Below are positions 35,610 through 44,818 of a stretch of 64,000 nt of DNA, in pieces. This DNA comes from Eutrophocola sp964503965 (GTDB lineage: Bacteria; Pseudomonadota; Gammaproteobacteria; Pseudomonadales; Pseudohongiellaceae): contig CAZDCK010000005.1 in assembly GCA_964503965.1 (NCBI GenBank), forward strand, positions 1-64,000, written 5' to 3'. The first letter of the stretch is position 1. The number at the start of each line of letters is the position of its first letter. A model generated the notes under the pieces. That model was given only the letters and a program-made list of their open reading frames with translations. It ran no database searches and was not told the origin of the DNA. Both the position numbers and the translations under genes were made by a program.

Positions 35610-35656
35610 CAGTTTACCGCTGATACCCACAGTCATATGACTGCAGGTCAGGCATG

Positions 35657-35836
35657 TCAGTCGTCGCTGTTGCGAACAATCTGACGGCCCTTGAAAAATC
35701 CATCAGGAGTCATGTGATGGCGGCGATGCCTTTCACCGGTTTCCTGGTCAGTAGAGATTGTAGTGGCGCTCAGCGAATCGTGGGTACGGCGCTTGTTACG
35801 CTTGGAGCGTGTCACTTTGTTCTTTTGTACGGCCAT
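35657..35836 (-). CDS. rpmF: 50S ribosomal protein L32 RpmF
   Basis: Fifty-nine residues from ATG 35836 to TGA 35659-35657: MAVQKNKVTRSKRNKRRTHD, then SLSATTISTDQETGERHRRH and the C-terminal GFFKGRQIVRNSDD. This is the basic L32 protein without the CxxC zinc pairs, so the zinc-independent form. It lies 37 bp after yceD, the classic yceD-rpmF pair. Confidence 0.96.
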   Translation of the reverse strand: MAVQKNKVTRSKRNKRRTHDSLSATTISTDQETGERHRRHHMTPDGFFKGRQIVRNSDD

Positions 35837-35873
35837 GATTATTTACCTCGGTAATAAACTATTCAATGCTGGG

Positions 35874-36473
35874 CTAATTGCCCTCTTTATTCGAATCCGG
35901 CTTTGACTCCTCCCGGCTTTCTTTTGTCAGCGCCTTTTTAAGCTCTTCCAGAGAATCCAGTCCCTTGATATTGACCTGTTGACTCACAGCCTTTTCCGCC
36001 TTTTCCCGGAGTACATTGAGCTTTTCACTGCAGGCAAGGTCATCATGGGCTGCAACTATTGGCAGACTCATGATGAGTTCATCCTCGACAACCGTCATCA
36101 GTTCAAGTTTCCCATCATCACATACCACTAAGTCCAGGTTGTCATGATGCTCAGCCATTTTTTGCCCAATTCTGACGGCGTCTTCCTCGTCTTCGGCGAT
36201 ATATAGCCTGAACGTGGTTGTCAGGTGAACATCCACCGTGTCCAGACATCGCTGGCACAGCATCCTGACATCTGCAGCTGCTTCCCCTGCCAGTGCGCAA
36301 AGGCCTGACTCATCTCTGGAGAAACTTAAAAAAACCTCTGCCTGGCCATGGTTATCATTCAGGTACTCACCCAAACGCAGGAGTTTTGCAAGAGGTATGG
36401 TGCTGTTTATTGTTCCATTTCCGTGACACAATTTGCGTGGTGCAACACGTTCTGGAAACGGGTCAATCGACAT
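35874..36473 (-). CDS. yceD: YceD/DUF177 family, 23S rRNA accumulation protein
   Basis: The 199-aa protein has the DUF177 core with LCQRCLDTVDVHL near 71-83, followed by acidic EDEEDAVRI and DLVVCDDGKLELMTVVEDEL. In bacteria and plants the family is linked to 23S rRNA processing. The charged tail (ESREESKPDSNKEGN) is longer than in E. coli. It is co-transcribed with rpmF and divergent from maf, matching the enterobacterial arrangement. Confidence 0.88.
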   Translation of the reverse strand: MSIDPFPERVAPRKLCHGNGTINSTIPLAKLLRLGEYLNDNHGQAEVFLSFSRDESGLCALAGEAAADVRMLCQRCLDTVDVHLTTTFRLYIAEDEEDAVRIGQKMAEHHDNLDLVVCDDGKLELMTVVEDELIMSLPIVAAHDDLACSEKLNVLREKAEKAVSQQVNIKGLDSLEELKKALTKESREESKPDSNKEGN

Positions 36474-36560
36474 AGGCGCGCATAATATGCATCAAGGCCC
36501 TCGCTGTCAAAGAAAATTAGCGATTTTGTGTCCAAAGCTATTGATTATACTTGGTTTGTT

Positions 36561-37151
36561 ATGAAACTCGTGCTCGCATCTACTTCCCCATATCGGTCCA
36601 GGATTCTGGAACAACTCGGTATTCCTTTTGTGACTGACAATCCTGGAGTCGATGAAACCGCTATGCCGGGTGAGACCATGCCTGAATATGTGACCCGGTT
36701 AGCCCTTGAAAAAGCCAGAGCAGTAGCCAGCAGACATGAGGATAGCCTGATAATTGGTTCAGACCAGGCCTGCTCAATCGGGGGCATTATCATGGGTAAA
36801 CCGGGAACTGAAGAAGCTGGTGTCAAACAATTGAAGATGTGCAGTGGAAAATGGCTGGAATTTCGTACTGGCCTGGCCCTGATCAATACCAGATCCCGGT
36901 CGGAAAACAGTGTGGCCGAGCCATTCAGGGTCAAGTTCAGACAACTGGTGGAACAGGAGATCAGGGCTTATATAAAACGCGACAGGCCCCTGGACTGTGC
37001 CGGTTGTTTCAAGGTTGAAGCGGCAGGCATCACGCTTTTCGACGCCCTTGAAGGCCGCGATTACAACACATTACTTGGACTGCCCATGATCGCTCTTGTT
37101 GACATGTTAAGAAGCGAGGGAATCAATCCCCTGCTTTGGCAAGAATGCTGA
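36561..37151 (+). CDS. yceF: Maf-like nucleotide pyrophosphatase YceF
   Basis: The 196-aa product hydrolyses modified or non-canonical nucleotides; the YceF subgroup prefers 7-methyl-GTP. It shows LVLASTSPYRSRILEQLG at the N-terminus, DETAMPGE, LIIGSDQACSIGG with the catalytic Asp, MGKPGTEEAG, and EGRDYNTLLGLP. ATG 36561 fits the family start; a GTG at 36528 would add eleven atypical residues. Its 3' end overlaps the convergent rluC by 29 bp. Confidence 0.88.
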   Translation: MKLVLASTSPYRSRILEQLGIPFVTDNPGVDETAMPGETMPEYVTRLALEKARAVASRHEDSLIIGSDQACSIGGIIMGKPGTEEAGVKQLKMCSGKWLEFRTGLALINTRSRSENSVAEPFRVKFRQLVEQEIRAYIKRDRPLDCAGCFKVEAAGITLFDALEGRDYNTLLGLPMIALVDMLRSEGINPLLWQEC

Positions 37152-38097
37152 TAGCATCCTCAAACTGCCTGTCATAAGGGGCTGAAAGCGTCACTTTCCT
37201 GCCGTTTCCCGGATGCGTAAAGCTCAACTGTGCTGCATGCAGACAAAGGCGCTTGATTCCCAAGGTCGCGTATTTTGCAAGAACCTCGTCGGAAGCGTAT
37301 TTTTCATCCCCGATTATCGGGCAACCAGCAAGACTTGTATGGACACGTATCTGGTGGGTGCGCCCGGTAACAGGCATGGCCTGTATGAGTGTTGCCCCGG
37401 CGCATTCCTTAAGTACATCAAAGCGCGTCACAGCCGGTTTGCCTTGTTCAGACACACTGACAAAACGTTCACCACCGCGTGGCTGATGCTTTTCCAGTGC
37501 GGCATTGACTTCCCTGATATGGGAAGGCCAGTGTCCATTAACCAGCGCATAGTAGGTCTTGGTGACTCCACCATGCCGAAACTGATCAGTTAGTTGCTGC
37601 AAGGAACGGTTATTCTTGCTTAGCAGGAGGCAGCCAGACGTGCCCTTGTCTATTCGGTGTACCAGTTCCAGACCTTCCAGTTCGGGATACATATATCGCA
37701 ACGATTCAATCAGGGCTGTTTTTACACCAGTCCCCCCATGTACCGGCAGGCCTGAGGGCTTGTTGAGCACCATCAGATCGGGGTCATCCAGGAGAATTGC
37801 CTCATTCAGCACAGTTTGCAATGCCACTGCTGGCGGCAGCATGTCCTGTTTTTCGGCAATGCGAACTGGTGGGATACGAACCAGGTCACCTGTACAAATC
37901 TTGTAATCCGGCTTAACCCGTTTTTTATTGACCCGCACTTCACCCTTTCTTATGATCCGGTAGATTCTCGATTTAGGCACTCCTTTTAGTCGAGCAAGTA
38001 GGAAATTGTCCACGCGCTGACCAGCCTGGACCTCAGTGACTTCAAGAAAACTGACCCCTGATCCGGGAGTCTGACTTTTGGCAGGGGTACTGTTCAA
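37123..38097 (-). CDS. rluC: 23S rRNA pseudouridine synthase RluC
   Basis: RluC makes pseudouridines 955, 2504 and 2580 in E. coli 23S rRNA. The 324-aa protein has an N-terminal S4 RNA-binding domain (VDNFLLARLKGVPKSRIYR) and the RluA-type catalytic motif ELVHRIDKGTSGCLLL with Asp near 146. GRTHQIRVHTSLAGCPIIGD follows. It is divergent from rne across a kilobase, whereas the E. coli genes also diverge but are closer. Confidence 0.92.
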   Translation of the reverse strand: MNSTPAKSQTPGSGVSFLEVTEVQAGQRVDNFLLARLKGVPKSRIYRIIRKGEVRVNKKRVKPDYKICTGDLVRIPPVRIAEKQDMLPPAVALQTVLNEAILLDDPDLMVLNKPSGLPVHGGTGVKTALIESLRYMYPELEGLELVHRIDKGTSGCLLLSKNNRSLQQLTDQFRHGGVTKTYYALVNGHWPSHIREVNAALEKHQPRGGERFVSVSEQGKPAVTRFDVLKECAGATLIQAMPVTGRTHQIRVHTSLAGCPIIGDEKYASDEVLAKYATLGIKRLCLHAAQLSFTHPGNGRKVTLSAPYDRQFEDAISILAKAGD

Positions 38098-38215
38098 AAC
38101 AAATTCACATGCTCAAAATTGCGCAGTATACAGTGCTTTCACCTGCACGTGATGTAACAAAATGCAGTGATGAAGAGAGTGCTTCTGAGTTACTGGAATA
38201 AAATACTGTAAATCA

Positions 38216-38244
38216 TTGAAGATATTAAATTTTACTGATATATT
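38216..38244 (+). promoter_or_regulatory. Candidate sigma-70 promoter of the rne leader
   Basis: TTGAAG (38216-38221), a 17-bp spacer and TATATT (38239-38244) match the consensus in 4 of 6 and 5 of 6 positions. It lies just upstream of the structured region and would start transcription near 38251. No experimental support. Confidence 0.5.
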
Positions 38245-38250
38245 CGCCCT

Positions 38251-39163
38251 TCCTACTGTACGTGGCATGCCTATAAAAGCCGTCACACAGGAGTGAAAAC
38301 AGGGAATAGAAAATATCTGCAAAAGGACTTTGTCGTAGCGTGTAACCCGGATAAGCCGGCACGCCGAATAGAGAATTTCAGATAACTGCAGTCCTGGCTA
38401 CATACCAGACCTGCAGAAAGTAACAGGATAAAACGCAAAATTCTAAGAAAGTAAGAGAAACAAGGGCCGGGCCTTGCAATCAAGCCGGCAACGAAAGTAA
38501 TGACGAGCCCTTCGGGGCATATTTTATAAATCCCGAAAAGTCGGGTAAGAGATACTAAAGAAGCCTGGATCAGAATCCGGGGACCTGGACCAGCGAAATA
38601 CTGGTGACCGGCTAGACCGGAGGAAGAGATGGTCCCCAGCAGGAATCGACCTACAGGAGCTTCAATCCAAGAACATAATTCCACCTGCAAGGTGGCTGGA
38701 GACTGATAGCAATTGATTGGTGGCCCAAGGGCCACAGGCAGAATTGCAAACATTTTGGCCTGAGCCAAAAAACAAGGATAGAAGAATTTGCAGACACAAT
38801 GTCTGCAGCATAACTGTATATTTGAGATGACCGGTTTTTATCGGCTCCAAATTCAGCAGTTACACAAAAACTGATAAGAAACATGAACTGCCTGGCAGGT
38901 ACCCCGCCACCGATTTCTGACTAAAGCAGATCGGGGCAATGTAAACCACAAGACAGGCAGGACCACCGTCGGAGCACAGCCCGGCAACACCAGATCAGTG
39001 CTGCAGAAGTATGTCTCACTTCACTTTGGAGTAAGCTCACCCCATCATAGCTTCATTTCTGTCACAACTTTATGATATTTATCAATAGGTTGTAAGACAA
39101 AGCTAATCCTCTTTATAAAGTATCTCTGCCCTGCTTTTCCAGTTTTGGAGCAGTAGAAAGCAG
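38251..39163 (+). ncRNA. Long structured 5' leader of rne (candidate regulatory RNA)
   Basis: No credible gene lies here, but perfect stems are dense. Examples: CTGCAG pairing 38386-38391 with 38411-38416; GCCC-TTCG-GGGC at 38507-38518; CCCGA/TCGGG at 38532-38545; GGGGACC (38579-38585) with GGTCCCC (38631-38637) enclosing two smaller hairpins; CCACC/GGTGG at 38681-38695; GCAATT/AATTGC enclosing GTGGCCC/GGGCCAC at 38709-38747; TTTTGGC/GCCAAAA at 38753-38770; GCAGACA/TGTCTGC at 38790-38806; CCGAT/ATCGG at 38910-38934. The C(UUCG)G loop fits the plus strand. E. coli rne has a 361-nt leader through which RNase E represses itself; this one would be about 910 nt. It could also contain a separate RNA. 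Confidence 0.6.
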
Positions 39164-42100
39164 ATGAAAAGAATGCTGATCAATGCAACTCAAAAAGAAG
39201 AGTTGCGTGTAGCCCTGGTCGATGGCCAGAGGCTTTATGACCTGGACATAGAAAACAGGGCCAGGGTCCAGAAAAAAGCCAATATCTATAAAGGGCGTAT
39301 CACCCGTATAGAGCCCAGTCTCGAAGCCGCGTTTGTCAATTTTGGCGCCGACCGCCATGGTTTCCTTCCTCTCAAGGAAATCTCCAAAGAATACTTTACC
39401 AAGAAACCCTCTGAAATCAGTGGCCGCATCAATATCAAGGATGTTGTCGCTGAGGGCACCGAAGTTATCGTCCAGGTGGACAAGGAAGAGCGTGGCAATA
39501 AAGGTGCCGCTCTGACCACCATGATATCCCTTGCTGGACGCTACCTTGTGCTGATGCCAAACAACCCAAGGGCTGGCGGCATTTCCCGTCGTATCGAGGG
39601 TGATGACCGGGCAGAACTTCGTGATGCCCTTTCAAGCATCAATATTCCCGACGGTATGGGTACCATTGTTCGCACAGCGGGCGTTGGCAAAGCGCCTGAA
39701 GAGCTCCAGTGGGACCTGGACTACCTTCTGCAGTTGTGGGCGTCTATCAAACAGGCTGCTGATTCAAAGGAAGCCCCCTTTCTGATTTTCCAGGAAAGTA
39801 ATGTCATTATTCGCGCCATCAGGGATTACCTGCGTCAGGATGTTGGGGAAGTTGTTCTTGATACCCCTGAAACCTTTGAGGAAGCCAGGAACTTCATCCG
39901 CCAGGTCATGCCCCAGTTTGAAGAACGGATAAAACTTTATGATGGCAAGGTTCCGCTATTTACGAATTATCAGGTAGAAACCCAGATTGAAACGGCTTTC
40001 CAGCGGGAAGTTAAACTGCCTTCCGGTGGCTCCATTGTCATTGATCCCACAGAAGCCTTGATTTCCATTGATATCAACTCCTCCCGGGCTACCAGGGGTG
40101 CAGATATAGAAGAAACCGCATTGCACACTAATCTTGAAGCTGCTGATGAAATTGCCCGGCAGATGCGCCTGCGCGACCTGGGTGGACTGGCTGTAATCGA
40201 CTTCATCGATATGATGTCTACCAAACACCAGAGGGAAGTGGAAAACCGCATGCGCGATGCATTGGCCATGGACCGTGCCAGAGTTCAGATTGGCCGTATT
40301 TCCCGCTTTGGCCTATTGGAAATGTCCAGACAGCGCCTAAGACCTTCCCTGGGCGAAACCAGTGGTATTGTGTGTCCACGCTGTAAAGGCCAGGGTACGA
40401 TCAGGGACATTGAATCCCTTGCGCTTTCCATTCTCAGGATTATTGAAGAAGAAGCCAACAAGAACAATTCAAGGGAAGTCAGGGCTATAGTCCCCATAAC
40501 CGTTTCTTCCTACCTGCTCAATGAAAAGCGTGAAGAGATCGCAGGCATTGAGAATCAGAGCAGAACCCGTGTCATTGTGGTCCCGAACCCTAAAATGGAC
40601 ACGCCTCATTATGAGGTCCAGAACATCACGGACGATACGGGTGATCGAAGCTATGAAATCCACACTGATGATGAAGAGGAAATCGATGAGTTTATGCCCA
40701 AGCAGCCTGAAACAATGGATAAGGCGGCGGTCAAGGCTCCTCACATAACTCCTCCTGTTACGCCAGCCCCGCAGCCGGTTGCCCAGGAAGAAAAGTCCAC
40801 TGGCGGTATCCTCTCCAGTATCACTTCTGCAATTGGTAGTCTGTTTGGTGGAGCTTCAGCTAATGATGAACCAGCTCCCAAACAGAAAAAGGAAGAAGAT
40901 AGTCGTAAGGAAACGGCAAGGAAAAGTGGGCGTAATCGCAAGCGTCCTGCAAAATCTGAACAGTCCCGTAAACAGGGTGGCTCAAGGAAAGCAGGCAATA
41001 AACAGAGTAAGCAAAGTGACTCATCTGAAAAGAGCAAGGAGACTAATTCCCAGAATAAAGACCGTAACCGCGATACGCAGGCCCGTAAGGATAATGATCA
41101 TGGTGAAAACCCAAGAGGCAATGGTCGCAAACGTACCAGAGGCCGCGGCAAATCACCCCAGGATGAAAGCAAAAATCGGGATCAACAATCCACGACTGCT
41201 TCTTCGAATGAAACTGATGCATCATCTGAGAGCCAGGCAGACAGACCTCGCAAGCGGCCTTCTGAACAGAGACAGAAACAGAGTAAACCACGTCGTCGTG
41301 GCAACAGGGAAGAACTCAAGCAAGAAGTCTCAGTCGAGAATACCGCGGCGGTAAGTTCTGAAACGCAATCCTCGGGTCAGGTAGAAAACAAATCTTCCAC
41401 GACTCCTGTGACAGAAAAATCTGATACCGCAGTGGCCACTGAAAAACCTGTAACTGAAAACAAGGCGCCGAAAGCACGAACAGAGAGGAAACCGAAAACG
41501 GAAAAGGTAGCTGATCAGACAGAGGGCAAGGATGAGAAAGCAGCCAAACCAGATAACAAACCGGAAGCTACGTCCGTCAGCCCAAATGCGGATAATAGTT
41601 CAGAAGACACTTCCAGTCAGTCCAGCTCAAAGCAGGTTCAACCCAGACAAAACAGAAGTAAAGCGGCTGAGAGTTCCCCTGCATCCAGTCCGGTTGACAG
41701 CACACCTGCCAAGGTCAAGGCACAAACCCAGGGCAAGCCGCCCCAACCCGCTGCAGACTCTTCTCCGGCAATCGTTTCCGGAGCCAGTACACCTGCCAGT
41801 AAAGACAAAGCGGAAACTGCGAAAAAGCCTGCAAGTGCAGCAACTTCTGAATCTCCGTCAGCAGTAACCGATCAGGCTGCGGCCCAGACTGCTGCACCGG
41901 TTAAGAAAAGGGAAAGGACACGCGCACCCAATGATCCAAGAAACAGGAAACGCCTGGAGTCCGGAGACCAAGCTGCAGAGGCAAAAACCTCAAGTATAAA
42001 GCCTGTTTCAGAGGCTACTCCCGTTCAGGATAAAGCTCCGTCGCCAGTCACCAATCAAACGGAAACGGTAAAAGTGGATCATGGGGCAACGTCCAGTGAT

Positions 42101-42238
42101 GAAAAACCCAAAAATGTAGCGGATACACCTTCAGCCCAGACAGCTAACAATAAGGATTCCGCCACCCAGGAAACGCCTCCTCCGAAAGGAGACGCGAAAC
42201 AAGGTTCTACCGAAGGGGAAAATCAGCCAGGAAACTGA
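39164..42238 (+). CDS. rne: Ribonuclease E Rne
   Basis: The 1024-aa endoribonuclease leads mRNA decay and rRNA/tRNA processing. It begins MKRMLINATQKEELRVALVD with an S1 domain (about 35-120), then the RNase H-like and DNase I-like catalytic core with LISIDINSSRATRG and AVIDFIDMM. The zinc link CPRC is at Cys404 and Cys407, the E. coli positions. From about residue 510 the protein is low-complexity: basic blocks (RNRKRPAKS, GRKRTRGRGKS, RPRKRPSEQ) and long Ser/Lys/Glu/Ala stretches, the disordered scaffold of the degradosome. It stops 2 bp before the convergent YceI gene. Confidence 0.96.
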   Translation: MKRMLINATQKEELRVALVDGQRLYDLDIENRARVQKKANIYKGRITRIEPSLEAAFVNFGADRHGFLPLKEISKEYFTKKPSEISGRINIKDVVAEGTEVIVQVDKEERGNKGAALTTMISLAGRYLVLMPNNPRAGGISRRIEGDDRAELRDALSSINIPDGMGTIVRTAGVGKAPEELQWDLDYLLQLWASIKQAADSKEAPFLIFQESNVIIRAIRDYLRQDVGEVVLDTPETFEEARNFIRQVMPQFEERIKLYDGKVPLFTNYQVETQIETAFQREVKLPSGGSIVIDPTEALISIDINSSRATRGADIEETALHTNLEAADEIARQMRLRDLGGLAVIDFIDMMSTKHQREVENRMRDALAMDRARVQIGRISRFGLLEMSRQRLRPSLGETSGIVCPRCKGQGTIRDIESLALSILRIIEEEANKNNSREVRAIVPITVSSYLLNEKREEIAGIENQSRTRVIVVPNPKMDTPHYEVQNITDDTGDRSYEIHTDDEEEIDEFMPKQPETMDKAAVKAPHITPPVTPAPQPVAQEEKSTGGILSSITSAIGSLFGGASANDEPAPKQKKEEDSRKETARKSGRNRKRPAKSEQSRKQGGSRKAGNKQSKQSDSSEKSKETNSQNKDRNRDTQARKDNDHGENPRGNGRKRTRGRGKSPQDESKNRDQQSTTASSNETDASSESQADRPRKRPSEQRQKQSKPRRRGNREELKQEVSVENTAAVSSETQSSGQVENKSSTTPVTEKSDTAVATEKPVTENKAPKARTERKPKTEKVADQTEGKDEKAAKPDNKPEATSVSPNADNSSEDTSSQSSSKQVQPRQNRSKAAESSPASSPVDSTPAKVKAQTQGKPPQPAADSSPAIVSGASTPASKDKAETAKKPASAATSESPSAVTDQAAAQTAAPVKKRERTRAPNDPRNRKRLESGDQAAEAKTSSIKPVSEATPVQDKAPSPVTNQTETVKVDHGATSSDEKPKNVADTPSAQTANNKDSATQETPPPKGDAKQGSTEGENQPGN

Positions 42239-42240
42239 TA

Positions 42241-42858
42241 CTAGTCCATTTTGTCGAACTGCAGGGTAAAATCAATAACAACATTGTTGTTGATACTCGG
42301 CAGTCCGGCAATTTCCCTTAATTCCTCGACACCTTCAGCAAGACCAAATGTATTGGCATGAACAATAAGAGGCTTTGAGAGTGTCACAAGAAGCCCCCCA
42401 TCCTGTTGCCCTGTGATCAACAGGTCCAGCTCCAGGGGCTCGCTGACGCCATTGAGCTCAACAACTGCTTCATAAGAGATCGATCTGCTTTCACCGGGTG
42501 TCAGACTCCCCAATACCTCAGCGTCAGTATCTATGGAAACGGATGCGAGAGGAAAGCGGCTGACCTGGAACAGAATTTCCCGCATACGCTCGTTACGTAT
42601 TTCAATCGCTGTATCCACACTGGCAAGCTGGATAGTTACAGTCGCCCTGCCTTCGTCGGAAATCCCACCAGAAAGCGCCCCGAAACTATTCACTTCAGAG
42701 ACAGAAGCTGCCTTGCTTGTCACGTAATACAGACTCGAATTATCACCATCAAGGGACCACGATGCCTGGGCAAGGCCGGAAATAAATACAGTGGAAACAA
42801 TCAACGTGCAGGTAGTAATTGTCTTGGCTACCAATGAAAAGTGGTTGATCAGGGACAT
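42241..42858 (-). CDS. YceI-family periplasmic protein
   Basis: The 205-aa product has a signal peptide (MSLINHFSLVAKTITTCTLI, cleaved after GLAQA) and the YceI lipocalin-like domain: WSLDGDNSSLYYVTSKAASV, VDTAIEIRNERMREILF and FPLASVSIDTD. Family members bind isoprenoid or other amphiphilic molecules in the periplasm. ATG 42858 has AGGAG six bases before it, so I prefer it to the upstream in-frame start. No partner such as cytochrome b561 lies nearby. Confidence 0.85.
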   Translation of the reverse strand: MSLINHFSLVAKTITTCTLIVSTVFISGLAQASWSLDGDNSSLYYVTSKAASVSEVNSFGALSGGISDEGRATVTIQLASVDTAIEIRNERMREILFQVSRFPLASVSIDTDAEVLGSLTPGESRSISYEAVVELNGVSEPLELDLLITGQQDGGLLVTLSKPLIVHANTFGLAEGVEELREIAGLPSINNNVVIDFTLQFDKMD

Positions 42859-42983
42859 GAAGCTCTCCTTGGAATATTGGCCCAACAGGTTGTCTCACCT
42901 GTCCGGGGTGATTTCGGGAAATTATAAGGCTTGCTGACAGCAACGCCAGCCTGGATTGCCATTACAGGTCAATACGATCAGCT

Positions 42984-43913
42984 TCAGAGAAGAGATTCAA
43001 GTTCCGGAAGTGTGTCAAAGAGATCTGATGTCAGCCCATAATCAGCAACCTGAAATATGGGCGCTTCAGGATCACTGTTGATTGCTACAATGATTTTACT
43101 GTCTTTCATACCAGCCAGATGCTGGATTGCACCGGAAATACCAACGGCAATATAAAGATCAGGAGCAACAATTTTTCCGGTTTGCCCGACCTGGAGGTCA
43201 TTTCCGACATAACCGGCGTCAACTGCGGCTCTGGATGCCCCAATAGCAGCACCCAGTTTATCGGCAATTTTTTCGAGAAGCTGAAAGTTATCAGCACTCC
43301 CCAGTCCCCGCCCGCCTGAAATGACAATACTGGCGGCGGAAAGCTCCGGACGTTCACTACTGGACAGACTTTCACTGACAAAAATACTTTTATCCTGTTC
43401 TATCACCGTATCAAGCGTTGTTATTTCTGCCTCGCTGCCATCGCAGGGTGCCTGTTCAAAAGCTGAGGTCCTGACCGTGATTACTTTGATGGCATCGTTA
43501 CACCTGACAGTAGCCAGGGCATTTCCTGCATAGATAGGACGAACAAAGGTATCAACGGATTCAACACCTAGAATGTCAGAGACCTGCGCGACACCCAGTA
43601 ATGCAGCTACTCTGGGCATTATGTTTTTGCCGGTTGTTCCGGCAGATGCCACGACGCCAGCATAGTTAGCGGCAGCATCAGCGATCAGCGGAGCGACAGC
43701 TTCAGGAAGCTGGTTGGCATAGACCGGGTTGTCTGCAATGAGAACCCGGGATACAGCAGCATATTTTCCGGCCTCCCCTGCTACGGCCTCGCATCCCTCA
43801 CCAGCTACAAGAACTTCTACGGTATTTCCCATCTCCGTGGCTGCCTGAATGACAGCCCCTGTCACAGGATTCAGGGTTTCATTATTATGGTCTGCAATGA
43901 CTAGAATTTTCAT
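42984..43913 (-). CDS. etfA: Electron transfer flavoprotein alpha subunit EtfA
   Basis: The 309-aa subunit holds FAD in its C-terminal domain: SGGRGLGSADNFQLLEKIAD near 199, SRAAVDAGYVGNDLQVGQTG and PDLYIAVGISGAIQHLAGM. With EtfB it carries electrons from acyl-CoA and other dehydrogenases to the membrane ETF-quinone oxidoreductase encoded divergently next door. It starts 26 bp after etfB. Confidence 0.95.
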   Translation of the reverse strand: MKILVIADHNNETLNPVTGAVIQAATEMGNTVEVLVAGEGCEAVAGEAGKYAAVSRVLIADNPVYANQLPEAVAPLIADAAANYAGVVASAGTTGKNIMPRVAALLGVAQVSDILGVESVDTFVRPIYAGNALATVRCNDAIKVITVRTSAFEQAPCDGSEAEITTLDTVIEQDKSIFVSESLSSSERPELSAASIVISGGRGLGSADNFQLLEKIADKLGAAIGASRAAVDAGYVGNDLQVGQTGKIVAPDLYIAVGISGAIQHLAGMKDSKIIVAINSDPEAPIFQVADYGLTSDLFDTLPELESLL

Positions 43914-43939
43914 AAAAATACTATGTTCCTGCTTACTGT

Positions 43940-44692
43940 TCAGGGAATAACCTTTGCTTCATTCCGGAGTTTCTCGACCAGCTCCTCAGTACTGGCCACC
44001 ATGATACCGGCTTTTCTGGCGGCAGGTTCTTTTACGGACAGCACCTCTAGACTATTGCTTAACTCAACACCCAGATCAGAGGGTGTGACATGTTCAACAG
44101 GCTTTTTCTTGGCCTTCATGATGTCAGGCAACTTGGCATAACGAGGCTCATTCAGACGAAGATCCGTGGTCACAACCGCTGGTAATGAGATATTGACCAC
44201 CTGTTCGCCCCCATCCACTTCACGACTGACTATTGCCCGCCCGTCTTCGATTTCAAGCTTGAAAGCAAACGTTCCCTGGGGGATATCGCATAATGCGGCC
44301 AGCATCTGTCCAACCTGGTTGTTATCACCGTCGATACTTTGTTTACCAAGCAGGATCAGATCCGGATTTTCCTTTTCAGTCACAGCTTTCAGAAGCCTGG
44401 CGATGGACAGTGGCTCAATGTCACCAGACTGCTCAATCCAGATGCTACGGTCTGCGCCTAATGCCATGGCATTGCGCAGCTGTTCCTGGCACTTGTCATC
44501 ACCCACGGAAACAGCAATCACTTCATGGGCAATCCCCTTCTCCCTGAGCCTGACAGCTTCCTCAATGGCAATTTCACAAAATGGGTTCATGGCCATTTTT
44601 ACATTGGAGAGATCAACGGCGTTCTGTTCTGCCGACACACGAATCTTTACATTCGCGTCCACGACGCGCTTGATTGCTACAAGGATTTTCAT
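43940..44692 (-). CDS. etfB: Electron transfer flavoprotein beta subunit EtfB
   Basis: The 250-aa subunit begins MKILVAIKRVVDANVKIRVS and binds AMP. The conserved NPFCEIAIEEAVRL, LGKQSIDGDNNQVGQMLA and VVTTDLRLNEPRYAKLPDIM motifs are present. I chose ATG 44692 because family members start with this strand; a 26-codon upstream extension reads as leader sequence. It heads the etfBA operon, sharing a 126-bp divergent regulatory region with the oxidoreductase. Confidence 0.94.
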   Translation of the reverse strand: MKILVAIKRVVDANVKIRVSAEQNAVDLSNVKMAMNPFCEIAIEEAVRLREKGIAHEVIAVSVGDDKCQEQLRNAMALGADRSIWIEQSGDIEPLSIARLLKAVTEKENPDLILLGKQSIDGDNNQVGQMLAALCDIPQGTFAFKLEIEDGRAIVSREVDGGEQVVNISLPAVVTTDLRLNEPRYAKLPDIMKAKKKPVEHVTPSDLGVELSNSLEVLSVKEPAARKAGIMVASTEELVEKLRNEAKVIP

Positions 44693-44818
44693 GGAAAAGT
44701 CTTTGGAGGTTGAATTAAAAATTATATCCGCTGATTTTTTATTATGCGGTGTATTAATGCTGATGGGCAATTATAATAACCTGAACAATAAAAGTCTCTT
44801 CTTACTGGATTATTACTT

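Noticed and set aside
38283..38768. Minus-strand open frame of 161 codons in the rluC-rne interval
   Set aside because: No ribosome-binding site, no domain-like pattern, and it lies across strong RNA hairpins; the openness fits low stop density rather than coding.
38251..39163. Known structured RNAs (RNase P RNA, tmRNA, group II intron) in the rne leader
   Set aside because: Their conserved sequence blocks, such as GAGGAAAGTCC for RNase P or a tRNA-like end for tmRNA, were not found on either strand.
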